Shown: one piece after another, positions 28,937-37,416 of the stretch
How the letters are laid out: every line of letters begins with the position of its first letter
How positions within the stretch are numbered: position 1 is the stretch's first letter
Source: Labrenzia sp. DG1229
GTDB taxonomy: Bacteria > Pseudomonadota > Alphaproteobacteria > Rhizobiales > Stappiaceae
Direction: 5' to 3'
Assembly: GCF_000521215.1 (NCBI RefSeq)
Contig: NZ_KI928918.1
Location: forward strand, 16,341-80,340
Length of the DNA: 64,000 nucleotides
Made by a program: the position numbers and the translations under genes
Notes under the pieces: model-generated
What the model was told of the DNA's origin: nothing
Database searches by the model: none
The model's input: the letters and a program-made list of their open reading frames with translations, nothing else

Positions 28937-29938
28937 ATGTCAGCCATGGCCAGACAGGATACGCAGTCGAGTTCCGGAGGTATCGAACAGGGGTACAAGT
29001 CTTCGGCAGGGGGAAGAAGCCCACTGGACAGGCCGCTTGTGCTTATGCTGATTGTCGGCTCGTTTCTGGGAGTTTCAACGGTATTTGCCAAGGCGGCTCC
29101 CGAAATCGGTTGGCATCCCATCGCGCTGTTGCAGTGGTCGATCCTCGGCGGAGCTATCGGGCTTTTTGCCGCCACAAGACTGGCCACTTTGAAAAACGGC
29201 AGCGCAAGGATCGCAAAGGAAGAGGGGCACCAACGACGGTTGTTGGTCTACATCCTGACCACGGGCCTTTTGTTCATCTTGCCGAACATGATCGCCGTGG
29301 CGGCCGCACCCAGGGTGGGAGCCGGGTTCGTGGCACTCTGTTTTGCGTTTCCCTTGGTGCTGACCTACGCCTTTGCGGTTGTCCTGCGTCTTCAGCGCTT
29401 CCAGTGGATCATGGGAGCCGGTGTGTTTTTCGGTGTCGCGGGCGGAATATTGCTGGCGATTTCAGGGTCGGAATTGTCCGCAGAAGCCTCTTTCTGGTCG
29501 ATGCTGGCGCTTGCTATTCCCTTCTTTCTGGCAGCAGGAAACATATACCGGACACTGAAATGGCCAAAGGGAGCAAAACCGGTAGATCTGGCACTCGGAA
29601 TGATGGTTGTGGGTTTTCTCGTCCTGTCGGCCTTCACCGCAACGTGGGGAATTCCCGTCGCTCCCGTTGCCTGGACGCACGAAGCGACAGGATTGCTCGC
29701 AGCGCAGACAGTCATCTTCGGACTTCAATACGGTCTTTATTTTCGGCTTCAGCAAACCGCAGGTCCGGTCTATCTCAGTCAGATAGGGTCCGTCGCAGCA
29801 GTTGTGGGCCTCGGTCTCGGGTATCTGGTGTTCAACGAAGTGCCGAATGCCGCGAAACTGGCTGCTGTGGCAGCTGTAGGCGTTGGCATTATTCTGGTCA
29901 CCCTTGGGCAGCGCCGGCTTTGGCGGTCCACCGACTAG
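28937..29938 (+). CDS. EamA/DMT-superfamily membrane transporter
   Basis: This 333-residue inner-membrane protein has about ten hydrophobic helices after a 30-residue polar N-terminus. Examples are VLMLIVGSFLGVSTVFAKAA, LLVYILTTGLLFILPNMIAV, WIMGAGVFFGVAGGILLAIS and AAVVGLGLGYLVFNE near the C-terminus. The two-repeat EamA layout marks the drug/metabolite transporter superfamily, usually exporters. AAGGA precedes the start. Control by the divergent MarR is likely. The substrate is unknown. Confidence 0.87.
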   Translation: MSAMARQDTQSSSGGIEQGYKSSAGGRSPLDRPLVLMLIVGSFLGVSTVFAKAAPEIGWHPIALLQWSILGGAIGLFAATRLATLKNGSARIAKEEGHQRRLLVYILTTGLLFILPNMIAVAAAPRVGAGFVALCFAFPLVLTYAFAVVLRLQRFQWIMGAGVFFGVAGGILLAISGSELSAEASFWSMLALAIPFFLAAGNIYRTLKWPKGAKPVDLALGMMVVGFLVLSAFTATWGIPVAPVAWTHEATGLLAAQTVIFGLQYGLYFRLQQTAGPVYLSQIGSVAAVVGLGLGYLVFNEVPNAAKLAAVAAVGVGIILVTLGQRRLWRSTD

Positions 29939-29942
29939 CTGT

Positions 29943-30836
29943 TCAGTTCCAGAGCCAGGCGGCGCCTCGTACACCTGAACTGTCGCCGTGGACGGCTTTG
30001 CGGATTGGTGTGTCGAACGTATCGGAAAAAATGTAAGGCACCATGGCGGGCGGCAGATCTTCATAGAGCTCATCGATGTTCGACATGCCACCGCCCAGAA
30101 CGAAAACATCCGGATCAAGCAGATTGGCGGACATTGCCAGTGACCGGGCGAGGCGGCTGACATAGGCCTCATAGACATGTGTTGCCACGGCGTCATTGGA
30201 ACGTTTGAGCGCCATGATCTCGTACCCCTTGAGCAAGGTTCCGGTTTTTTCCTTGTAGTGGAGCTGAAATCCGGTACCTGAACACCAGCGGTCAATAACG
30301 CCCCGGTGCCCGATCCAACTGTCCGGCCCCGGAAACTCGTCTTCCTTGAGCCAGGGAACGGTAATCGCACCCCATTCGCCGCCGATGCCATTTGCACCCT
30401 GATGCGCTCTGGCATCGATCGCAATCCCTGAACCGCAGCCGGTCCCGATGATAACGGCATGAACGATATGCGCACCTGCGCCGGCACCATCAGTCGCCTC
30501 GGAGACGGCAAGGCAGTTGGCATCGTTCTGGATACGCACAGGTCTGCCGATGACGTACTCAAGATCCTTGTCGAGTGGCTTGCCGTTCATCCAGGTGGAA
30601 TTCGCATTCTTGACGAGGCCCGACTTTGGCGACAGTGATCCCGGGATGCCGAGACCGAGCGTTCCCGATTGGCTGGTAGCCGTCTCTGCCTCGTTTACCA
30701 GATGTTTTACCGCTTCCAGGCATCCTTGGTAGTCGTCCCTGGGAGTATCGACTCTCTGTCGGAAGAGTTCACTGCCCTCGTTGGACAGCGCAATGATCTC
30801 GATTTTTGTTCCACCCCAGTCAATTCCAAGCCGCAT
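29943..30836 (-). CDS. ROK-family sugar kinase (Mak/fructokinase-like) lacking zinc ligands
   Basis: This 297-residue protein matches ROK kinases of the Mak type: LGIDWGGTKIEII (phosphate loop), IQNDANCLAVSEA with catalytic Asp105, IGTGCGSGIAI, GEWG, and a C-terminus of LDPDVFVLGGGMSN and HGDSSGVRGAAWLW. The usual zinc site is His in GEWGH plus CxCGxxGC. Here those positions are Ala157, Ser173, Ile175 and Val180, so no zinc should bind. Sugar phosphorylation (fructose or similar) is likely, but structure or specificity may differ. It is convergent with the EamA gene (4-base gap). Confidence 0.88.
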   Translation of the reverse strand: MRLGIDWGGTKIEIIALSNEGSELFRQRVDTPRDDYQGCLEAVKHLVNEAETATSQSGTLGLGIPGSLSPKSGLVKNANSTWMNGKPLDKDLEYVIGRPVRIQNDANCLAVSEATDGAGAGAHIVHAVIIGTGCGSGIAIDARAHQGANGIGGEWGAITVPWLKEDEFPGPDSWIGHRGVIDRWCSGTGFQLHYKEKTGTLLKGYEIMALKRSNDAVATHVYEAYVSRLARSLAMSANLLDPDVFVLGGGMSNIDELYEDLPPAMVPYIFSDTFDTPIRKAVHGDSSGVRGAAWLWN

Positions 30837-31330
30837 GTCGTTCCACCCGTGTCAGCAAGACAAATACAGGTTTTGCCCTTGCTCGATTTGTCTTCTTGAT
30901 TGCCGTCGCATTTCAGTTCTGTCCGGTCGGCAGCCGTCTCAAATTCGTTGAGGATGGCGATCTGGCCCGGGACAGAACCGACAAGGTCGATCGGTCAGTT
31001 CTCTCGCATTGCTCGCCGTCGTGCAGCCATGCATTGGTTCTTTGCACCACGCAAAGAAGAGTGCGCATAACGCTTCAGTGCGGAACCGGTCGCAAAAGAT
31101 AGCGCGCTTACCGATCCGAAGACTTCGTTTTCGTGTTCCCGAGTGACACATGAAGCGGAATGTTTGCACTGCATGAGGCTCTCGCGGTCAACAAGACAAA
31201 ATACGCGCGAAGCGCTCTTGGATCGGGCACCTTATTGGCAGAGAACCGGTTGCGATTGCAAGTAGCTGACCTACAAAACCAACCGAAACCGGGCTATGAG
31301 TTATAGGCCGCCTGTTGCAGAGGCGAAACT
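30837..31330. other. Intergenic, no gene seen
   Basis: This is about 0.5 kb between the ROK kinase start and the pirin terminator. Frames of up to ~125 codons exist, but their composition is rich in Cys, Arg and Ser with no family motif, as expected of chance frames. It should hold the ROK promoter; no repeat or RNA gene was recognised. Confidence 0.5.
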
Positions 31331-31364
31331 GAAAAATGCAGAGCCGGAAGTGACCGGCTCTGCA
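31331..31364 (-). terminator. Rho-independent terminator after pirin gene
   Basis: Arms tgcagagccgg (31337-31347) and ccggctctgca (31354-31364) form a perfect 11-pair stem with a 6-base loop. On the minus strand the stem is followed by TTTTTC, an intrinsic terminator 38 bases past the pirin stop. Confidence 0.88.
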
Positions 31365-31401
31365 TGCTGTCAGAAGGCAGGGTATTGCGGTATGCGGGCC
31401 T

Positions 31402-32337
31402 TTACGGCCCTGGACGGTCAGGAAGCGGGATAAACTCCTCTGCATCTCCCGGAACGGTGTCAAACCGCCCCAGTTTCCAGTCTTCCTTGGCTTGCTCGAT
31501 ACGTTCCTTTGATGACGAGACGAAATTCCACCAGATGTATCGGTTTCCATCCATCGGTTCACCTCCGAGCACGACGAAGCGGGCTGGAGCAGACGTCGTG
31601 TTCTCGATCACCAGATGGTCTCCAGGTTTGAATACCAACAGCTGCGCGGGGTCAAAGGACTGCCGGGCAATGGTGATCTGTCCCGATATCGTGTAAAGGC
31701 CGCGCTCTTCCCATCCCGCATCCAGAGGAACCTTTGCACCGGGTTCGAGCGAAATATCAGCATAAAACATGTCTGATGCGGTCCGCACCGGCGCCTCATG
31801 GCCATAGAGGTTGCCGGCAATCAGTTTCACCGAGGCCCCGTTATCTGCAAATTCAGGCTGCTCCTCTGTTCCATGGTGCTGGAATGAGGGGGCTCCTTCC
31901 TCCAGCTGCTTTGGCAGTGCCACCCAGCTTTGCAGGCCGAACAGCGGGCGTTTTTCCTGCAGACGTTCCGGGCGCTCGCGCTCGGAATGGACAATGCCCT
32001 TGCCGGCACTCATCCAGTTCAGCGCGCCCGGAGCGATTGCGATCTCGGTGCCGAGGCTGTCGCGATGGTACATTTCGCCTTCAAAGAGATAAGTGACCGT
32101 GGCAAGGCCGATATGCGGGTGAGGGCGCACGTCGATACCACCGCCCACCAACAGTTCAGCCGGACCCATCTGATCAAAGAAGATGAATGGGCCAACCATG
32201 CGCCGTCTTGCCGAGGGCAAGGCCCGTCGAACCGAAAAGCCACCAAGGTCAGAGGTTCGCGGGACGATAATCGTGTCGATAGGGTCGCAGCTTGTTGCAA
32301 CACCGGGAATTGGATCGGGACTGTTCAACCAGCTCAT
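31402..32337 (-). CDS. Pirin-family protein
   Basis: The start is ATG 32337 with AGGAG upstream (311 residues). The N-terminal cupin has the metal motif RPHPHIGLATVTYLFEGEMY, DSLGTEIAIAPGALNWMSAG and KGIVHSERE, giving a His/His/His/Glu metal site. FVVLGGEPMDGNRYIWWNFV is the C-terminal pirin cupin motif. Pirins bind iron, and some have quercetinase activity; the role here is unknown. It is divergent from a small kinase gene. Confidence 0.93.
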   Translation of the reverse strand: MSWLNSPDPIPGVATSCDPIDTIIVPRTSDLGGFSVRRALPSARRRMVGPFIFFDQMGPAELLVGGGIDVRPHPHIGLATVTYLFEGEMYHRDSLGTEIAIAPGALNWMSAGKGIVHSERERPERLQEKRPLFGLQSWVALPKQLEEGAPSFQHHGTEEQPEFADNGASVKLIAGNLYGHEAPVRTASDMFYADISLEPGAKVPLDAGWEERGLYTISGQITIARQSFDPAQLLVFKPGDHLVIENTTSAPARFVVLGGEPMDGNRYIWWNFVSSSKERIEQAKEDWKLGRFDTVPGDAEEFIPLPDRPGP

Positions 32338-32484
32338 CGGCTTCTCCTTGCCAATCAATGCACGTCTGAGGTCTAAATTGGGTCTGCGTGGTGAATGTGT
32401 CCACTGAACAGTGCGTTTCCATCTTTTCAGACAATCGGAAGAGTGTATAACGTCGGCCCGCAATTTCCTTATCAAGGTGCTTCC

Positions 32485-33012
32485 ATGAAACGGGTGATGA
32501 TCGTCGGTGGCCCGGGATCGGGCAAGAGCATGCTCGCGCGGCTTCTCGGCAAGCAGTCAGGCCTGCCCGTCTACCACATGGACAAGATCCACTATCGTGC
32601 GGGCTGGCTGGAGCGCACTCGGGAAGAAAAAGATCTTCTGACCCGCGAAGTGCACATGAAGGATTCCTGGATATTTGAAGGCGGCCATTCCAATACATAT
32701 GATGAGCGCGTCTCCAGGGCCGACACGTTTGTCTGGCTTGATATTCCCGTTGCCCTGAGGATATTCCGAGTGCTGAAACGATCGCTGCGGTATTACGGGC
32801 AATCGCGCCCCGATCTGGCCGAAGGATGTCCGGAACGTTTCAATTTGCAAACAATCGAGTTCTTGCACTTCATCTGGCGTACACGGCGCAGCGCGCGCGC
32901 CAGATTGATGAAGATCTATGAGAACCCTCCGCAACATCTCCGGGTTGTTCGCATTCGAACAAAGTCGGACTTCGCTGCCTTTTTGCAAGCTCCAACTGGC
33001 CAGACCTGCTAA
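32485..33012 (+). CDS. Small P-loop kinase/NTPase (adenylate-kinase-like, topology-modulation type)
   Basis: This 175-residue protein starts at ATG 32485. MIVGGPGSGKSMLARLLGKQ is the Walker A motif, followed by LPVYHMDKIHYRAGW and, in the middle, WIFEGGHSNTYDERVSRADT and FVWLDIPVALRIFRVLKRSL. This is the pattern of proteins labelled topology modulation protein or FlaR, which have an adenylate-kinase fold. The substrate is unknown. Its stop overlaps the thiE start by one base (TAATG), so the two are coupled. Confidence 0.8.
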   Translation: MKRVMIVGGPGSGKSMLARLLGKQSGLPVYHMDKIHYRAGWLERTREEKDLLTREVHMKDSWIFEGGHSNTYDERVSRADTFVWLDIPVALRIFRVLKRSLRYYGQSRPDLAEGCPERFNLQTIEFLHFIWRTRRSARARLMKIYENPPQHLRVVRIRTKSDFAAFLQAPTGQTC

Positions 33013-33656
33013 TGGAAACACGGATTTCAAGCATCGTCAGAAAGAGTGTGATGGATCTCGACCCGTTCTATCCGATCGTTGACAGTTCAAACTGGATTGG
33101 CCGACTTGTCCCGCTTGGCATCAAACTCGTCCAGTTGCGCATCAAGGATGCGTCGGAAGAAACACTACGGATGGAGATTGCGACGTCTCAGGCAACTTGC
33201 CGGAAGTATGGTTGTCAGCTCATCATCAACGATCACTGGCGCATTGCGGTCGATCTGGGCTGCGACTATGTTCACTTCGGGCAGGAAGATCTCGCAGATG
33301 CAGACCTGGATTCCATCCGGCGCGCTGGGCTGAGACTGGGTGTCTCGACCCATGACGGGGCGGAACTCGATGCCGCGCTTTCTGTCCAACCCGACTATGT
33401 GGCGCTGGGCCCGGTGTTTCCCACAAGTTCCAAGGCGCTTAGCTGGAAACCTCAGGGGATCGAAAAAATCGAAGGCTGGAAACGGAAGATCGGTGACTTG
33501 CCGCTGGTCGCGATCGGCGGCATCAGGCTTGAGCGCAGCAGGGACGTTCTGCAAGCCGGTGCAAACAGCGTCGCGATCATCAGCGATGTGACGAAAAATT
33601 CCACACCGGAGCAACGCACACTGGACTGGATCGCACAAACGCAGGATTGGCGTTAA
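33012..33656 (+). CDS. thiE: Thiamine-phosphate synthase-like protein
   Basis: This 214-residue TIM barrel matches ThiE: LVQLRIKDASEE, CQLIINDHWRIAVDLGCDYV, HFGQEDLADAD, LRLGVSTHDGAELDAAL, YVALGPVFPTSSKAL and VAIGGI. ThiE joins the thiazole phosphate and HMP diphosphate into thiamine phosphate in the cytoplasm. The start at 33012 is coupled to the previous stop; an internal ATG at 33051 is a plausible alternative nearer the conserved region. No other thi genes are adjacent and no TPP riboswitch was found. Confidence 0.88.
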   Translation: METRISSIVRKSVMDLDPFYPIVDSSNWIGRLVPLGIKLVQLRIKDASEETLRMEIATSQATCRKYGCQLIINDHWRIAVDLGCDYVHFGQEDLADADLDSIRRAGLRLGVSTHDGAELDAALSVQPDYVALGPVFPTSSKALSWKPQGIEKIEGWKRKIGDLPLVAIGGIRLERSRDVLQAGANSVAIISDVTKNSTPEQRTLDWIAQTQDWR

Positions 33657-34122
33657 CGGCAACCCTTGCGTTCGCAACGCAACTGATGCAGCTCTGACCT
33701 GGTTCAAGTCACATCAGATAGTCATCTGTATCAATGGCATGCGCCGTGGGAACACCGTCATGAGCATCGCCGTCGGTGGAAAAGGATTTTACGAATACAT
33801 GTTTCCCGACTTAAGCCAGGGTCGAAGGGCAAGTTCGTCTGGTTCGGTCTGGAGATTATCAATAGCATCCAGTTCGATTTGGAAAAATAAATATTGAATT
33901 GATTAATTTTTTTGTCGTCTGAAGAAAAGATAATAAGTATGGTTGCCTCCTCAAAAGCAATTAGAAATGTAAAATTCTGTGAGTATACGGAAAAATTACT
34001 TCTTGTTATTTCAATACATGGTTTTTTGCAACTTGATTGCGACTGTTCTCACATTGAGGCGTGCACGTTCGTGCGAGATCAATAAAACTTGCACCAGAAC
34101 ACATGGATGAAGAATTCATTTG
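33657..34122. other. AT-rich intergenic stretch, no gene seen
   Basis: This 466-base gap becomes clearly AT-richer than its surroundings from about 33880, with runs such as aataaatattgaattgatta. A 50-codon frame from ATG 33738 (start MRRGNTVMSIAVGGKGFYEY, stop before 33900) has no recognisable family. The base composition could mark a transferred or decayed segment, or only a long convergent intergenic region. Confidence 0.45.
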
Positions 34123-35001
34123 CTAGAAAATAATTTTGTCGCGCGCGACTTGATCGCGAAGAAATTCCTGAACGGCAGCGACATGACGCAGCGGTCGTGA
34201 ACTCTCGTGGGTCACCATCCAGTATGCCCGGCGCAGTTTCATTTCCGGCAATACGGCGATGAGTGCCTTGTCTTCGCGCGCGATAAAGTCGTGCAGTATG
34301 CCGATTCCCGCACCACCGCGAACGGCTTCTGTCTGGCCGAGGGCTGAGGCGATTTCAAAGCGGGCGGTCCAATCTTTGGAAAATTCTGTTCCATAGTTCA
34401 GTTGAGGGGAATAAAGCAGGTCTTCAACGTAGCCGATTAGATCGTGTGCGCTTAGATCGGAGGGGGAGGCGGGAATTCCCTTTATTTCCAGGTAGGTTCT
34501 GGACGCATAAAGGCCGAGGGCATAGTCAACCAGCTTGCCGGCGACCAGCCTTCCGGTTTCCGGCCGGTCAATCGTCACCGCGATATCGGCTTCCCGCCGC
34601 GACAACGAAAAGGAACGTGCGATGGGAACCAGTTGCACCGTCAAGCCAGGATGTCTCTCCGTTAGCTTGCCAAGGCGCGGGGCAAGGTAAGCCACCCCAA
34701 ACCCGTCAGGGGCACCTATTCGGACCGTTCCCGTAATTTCCGGCGTGTCGCCGCCGAGGTCCGCTTCCGCGGCAACGGCTTCGGCTTCCATGCGCTCGGC
34801 CCGGTCGAAAAAGCGGCTTCCCGCTTCCGTGAGTACACAGCCCGACGTTGATCGGTCGAACAATCGCGCACCGAGGCTTTCTTCCAACGAGGTAAGCCGT
34901 CTTGCTACGGTCGCATGGTTGAGGGTGAGGCGTTTTGCTGCCGCCAGGATCTGACCGGTTCTTGCAATGGTCAGAAAAATTCTGATGTCGTCCCAATTCA
35001 T
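34123..35001 (-). CDS. LysR-family regulator divergent from mmsA
   Basis: The start is ATG 35001 (MNWDDIRIFLTIARTG; 292 residues), where the winged helix begins; the open frame reaches 35067. The helix-turn-helix is LTLNHATVARRLTSLEESLG, followed by LFDRSTSGCVLTEAG and a substrate-binding effector domain (READIAVTIDRPETGRLVAG). It is of the subgroup in which a single regulator controls a divergent metabolic gene, here mmsA, 271 bases away. The effector is unknown. Confidence 0.9.
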   Translation of the reverse strand: MNWDDIRIFLTIARTGQILAAAKRLTLNHATVARRLTSLEESLGARLFDRSTSGCVLTEAGSRFFDRAERMEAEAVAAEADLGGDTPEITGTVRIGAPDGFGVAYLAPRLGKLTERHPGLTVQLVPIARSFSLSRREADIAVTIDRPETGRLVAGKLVDYALGLYASRTYLEIKGIPASPSDLSAHDLIGYVEDLLYSPQLNYGTEFSKDWTARFEIASALGQTEAVRGGAGIGILHDFIAREDKALIAVLPEMKLRRAYWMVTHESSRPLRHVAAVQEFLRDQVARDKIIF

Positions 35002-35155
35002 GAATTTTGTGACCTTGTCTCTGCCCCGGTCTATGCGTTGCTGATTTCGTGGAACTGTCAGAAGCACCGCATCCCGATCGTTTCAGGGATGACATTTCCA
35101 GGAGCGTTTGCAAGGTTATGGCAGCTAGATGACATAACTATAAAAAACGCACAAC

Positions 35156-35175
35156 AGATCCGGAAAACTGGATCT
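35156..35175. promoter_or_regulatory. Inverted repeat in the LysR-mmsA spacer
   Basis: Arms agatcc (35156-35161) and ggatct (35170-35175) flank an 8-base spacer, about 100 bases before the mmsA start. It could be an operator for the divergent LysR protein or another dimeric factor; six-base arms can arise by chance. Confidence 0.35.
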
Positions 35176-35272
35176 TGTATATAACAAAAATAAAAGCGAA
35201 AAACATCAGGACAAATTTACCGGGAGATCAGCCGCCGTCTGGCTGCCTCGGGCCAGATGGGAGATATACGAT

Positions 35273-36769
35273 ATGCAGAAAATCGGTCACTTTATTGACG
35301 GCAAGCACGTGGAAGGTACGTCTGGTCGTTTTGCCGACGTCTATAACCCGGCGGCGGGAGAAATCCAGGCGCAGGTTGCGCTCGCCAGTCAGGCTGAAAT
35401 GGACGCGGCGATCGCCAATGCCGCGGCGGCACAGCGCGGATGGGCGGCAACCAATCCGCAGCGTCGTGCCCGAGTCATGATGAAATTCGTCGACCTGCTC
35501 AACCGCGATATGGACAAGCTCGCGGAGGCTCTGTCCCGTGAACATGGCAAGACGCTTCCGGATGCCAAGGGAGATGTTATCCGTGGTCTGGAAGTCGCCG
35601 AATTCTGCATTGGTGCCCCACATCACCTGAAGGGTGAGTTCTCTGAAGGCGCAGGTCCCGGCATCGATATGTACTCCATGCGCCAGCCGCTCGGTGTTGT
35701 CGCCGGTATCACGCCGTTCAACTTTCCGGCCATGATACCGATGTGGAAATTCTGTCCGGCTATCGCGTGTGGCAACTCGTTCATTCTCAAGCCTTCCGAG
35801 CGCGATCCGTCCGTGCCGATCATGTTGGCGGAACTGATGATCGAAGCAGGGTTGCCGGCGGGTGTCTTGAACGTTGTCAACGGCGACAAGAGCGCGGTTG
35901 ACGCTATCTGCGACGCCGAGACCATTCAGGCCGTCGGTTTCGTCGGTTCCACACCGATCGCCCAGTACGTCTATTCCCGCTCGACAGCAAACGGCAAGCG
36001 GGCACAGTGCTTCGGCGGTGCCAAGAACCACATGATCATCATGCCGGATGCTGATCTGGATCAGGCTGCCGATGCACTGGTCGGTGCTGGCTATGGTGCC
36101 GCCGGCGAGCGTTGCATGGCCGTTTCTGTTGCCGTTCCTGTCGGTGAAACGACAGCAAACGCGCTCATTGAAAAGCTGGCGCCGAAGGTTGAAGCCTTGA
36201 AAATCGGACCGTATACGGCCGGCAATGACGTTGATTTCGGACCGCTTGTCACAAAGGAAGCACTTGGTCGTGTCAGGGGACTGGTGGACCAGGGTGTCAA
36301 GGAAGGCGCAAATCTGGTCGTCGATGGCCGTGATTTCTCCATGCAGGGCTATGAGGACGGTTTCTTCATGGGGGGATGCCTGTTCGACAATGTCACCAGG
36401 GACATGGACATCTACAAGACCGAAATCTTCGGCCCTGTCCTTTCTGTCGTCCGTGCTGAGAGTTACGAAGAAGCCCTGGATCTGCCGCTTAGTCATGAAT
36501 ACGGAAACGGCACTGCGATCTTCACACGTGACGGCGACACTGCGCGCGATTTTGCTTCCCGGATCAACATCGGCATGGTCGGCATCAATGTGCCGATCCC
36601 AGTGCCGCTTGCCTATCACACATTCGGTGGCTGGAAGAAGTCCGGTTTCGGAGACCTGAACCAGCATGGTCCGGACGGTTTCAAGTTTTACACCCGGACC
36701 AAGACCGTGACTTCTCGTTGGCCGTCGGGCCTGAAGGACGGTGCCGAATTTGTCATTCCGACAATGTAG
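35273..36769 (+). CDS. mmsA: CoA-acylating methylmalonate-semialdehyde dehydrogenase
   Basis: This 498-residue aldehyde dehydrogenase converts methylmalonate semialdehyde (or malonate semialdehyde) with CoA and NAD+ to propionyl-CoA or acetyl-CoA. Uses are valine, thymine and inositol breakdown. PFNFPAMIPMWKFCPAIACG and FILKPSERDPSVP form the NAD site, and YGAAGERCMAVS holds the catalytic Cys. FFMGGCLFDNV and the C-terminal SGFGDLNQHGPDGFKFYTRT are typical of MmsA. GGGAG precedes ATG 35273. It is probably controlled by the divergent LysR and ends at a strong terminator. Confidence 0.95.
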   Translation: MQKIGHFIDGKHVEGTSGRFADVYNPAAGEIQAQVALASQAEMDAAIANAAAAQRGWAATNPQRRARVMMKFVDLLNRDMDKLAEALSREHGKTLPDAKGDVIRGLEVAEFCIGAPHHLKGEFSEGAGPGIDMYSMRQPLGVVAGITPFNFPAMIPMWKFCPAIACGNSFILKPSERDPSVPIMLAELMIEAGLPAGVLNVVNGDKSAVDAICDAETIQAVGFVGSTPIAQYVYSRSTANGKRAQCFGGAKNHMIIMPDADLDQAADALVGAGYGAAGERCMAVSVAVPVGETTANALIEKLAPKVEALKIGPYTAGNDVDFGPLVTKEALGRVRGLVDQGVKEGANLVVDGRDFSMQGYEDGFFMGGCLFDNVTRDMDIYKTEIFGPVLSVVRAESYEEALDLPLSHEYGNGTAIFTRDGDTARDFASRINIGMVGINVPIPVPLAYHTFGGWKKSGFGDLNQHGPDGFKFYTRTKTVTSRWPSGLKDGAEFVIPTM

Positions 36770-36793
36770 CAGGGTCCAGATCTATTGATGATG

Positions 36794-36826
36794 AAAGGGG
36801 CGGCACGCTGAGCCGCCCCTTTTTTT
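36794..36826 (+). terminator. Strong terminator after mmsA (probably two-way)
   Basis: Arms aaaggggcggc (36794-36804) and gccgccccttt (36812-36822) form an 11-pair stem with a 7-base loop and a T tail to 36826. The A-run on the left gives a T tail on the minus strand too, which suits the convergent gene ending at 36828. Confidence 0.9.
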
Positions 36827-36827
36827 G

Positions 36828-37145
36828 TCAGGCAGCAACTGCGCTTGCTTCGACAACACGGTCTGCCGTGTAGTGAGACATTGAGATCAATCCATCGATT
36901 TCTGCCATTATGGCGACAAAGGCCGGATCCTTCATGACCTTGTTCGCTGCGTCCTTGGCAGTCGTCAGATCCTTCCAGAGAACAATGTCGGCGAACAGAT
37001 TGCTTTCCTCGCAGGACTCATAGGCAGTCCAGGAGATGAAACCGTCATAGTGTTTGACGGTGTCTTGCGCTGCTCTACGGGCAACGCGGGCTTTTTCGCT
37101 GTCTTTGACTTTGAAGATCACCACCTCAAGGCAGGGTTCACTCAT
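36828..37145 (-). CDS. Small dimeric alpha-beta-barrel (ABM-like) protein
   Basis: The start ATG 37145 is favoured because AAGGAG lies six bases upstream; ATG 37163 is in frame. The product is 105 residues. EVVIFKVKDSEKARVARRAA, FISWTAYESCEESNLFADIV and LWKDLTTAKDAANKVMKDPA give the strand-helix-strand pattern of antibiotic-biosynthesis-monooxygenase/EthD-like barrels, small cytoplasmic dimers of varied or unknown function. No catalytic assignment is possible. It is convergent with mmsA. Confidence 0.7.
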   Translation of the reverse strand: MSEPCLEVVIFKVKDSEKARVARRAAQDTVKHYDGFISWTAYESCEESNLFADIVLWKDLTTAKDAANKVMKDPAFVAIMAEIDGLISMSHYTADRVVEASAVAA

Positions 37146-37416
37146 CTCTTTCTCCTTGGACATTGGAGGGAAAATTCCCTGTTTGCCTTCTTCGCACACG
37201 CCTCCTGACAGCATTCCGTCAGGACACTGAAAACACGATGCGCCAAAACGTCCTCGATTTTTGACCGGTGTTTTGTGGAGAAACGCCGCACGAGAATGTA
37301 AGAGGTGTTCCTCGGATGGTTCCTTGCGCAGTGACGCAAACCATGATTGACGGGGAGACAATCCTGATCGTTGCGCAAATACGCGTCATACGATTTGCGG
37401 TGCACTGGGGAAGGGC

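Noticed and set aside
29462-30562. 366-codon minus-strand frame across the EamA and ROK genes
   Set aside because: It overlaps two well-supported genes and has no recognisable domain.
30806-31169. Frames in the ROK-pirin gap
   Set aside because: Cys/Arg-rich content without motif, overlapping each other on both strands.
33690-33725. Sequence resembling part of a TPP riboswitch or a tRNA T-loop (ggttcaagtc)
   Set aside because: It is downstream of thiE, lacks the CTGAGA and ACCC elements on either strand, and the flanks do not form a T-stem.
35228-36667. 479-codon minus-strand frame opposite mmsA
   Set aside because: A shadow of a highly biased coding gene: composition is His/Arg/Asp-rich with no family motif, while mmsA on the other strand is certain.
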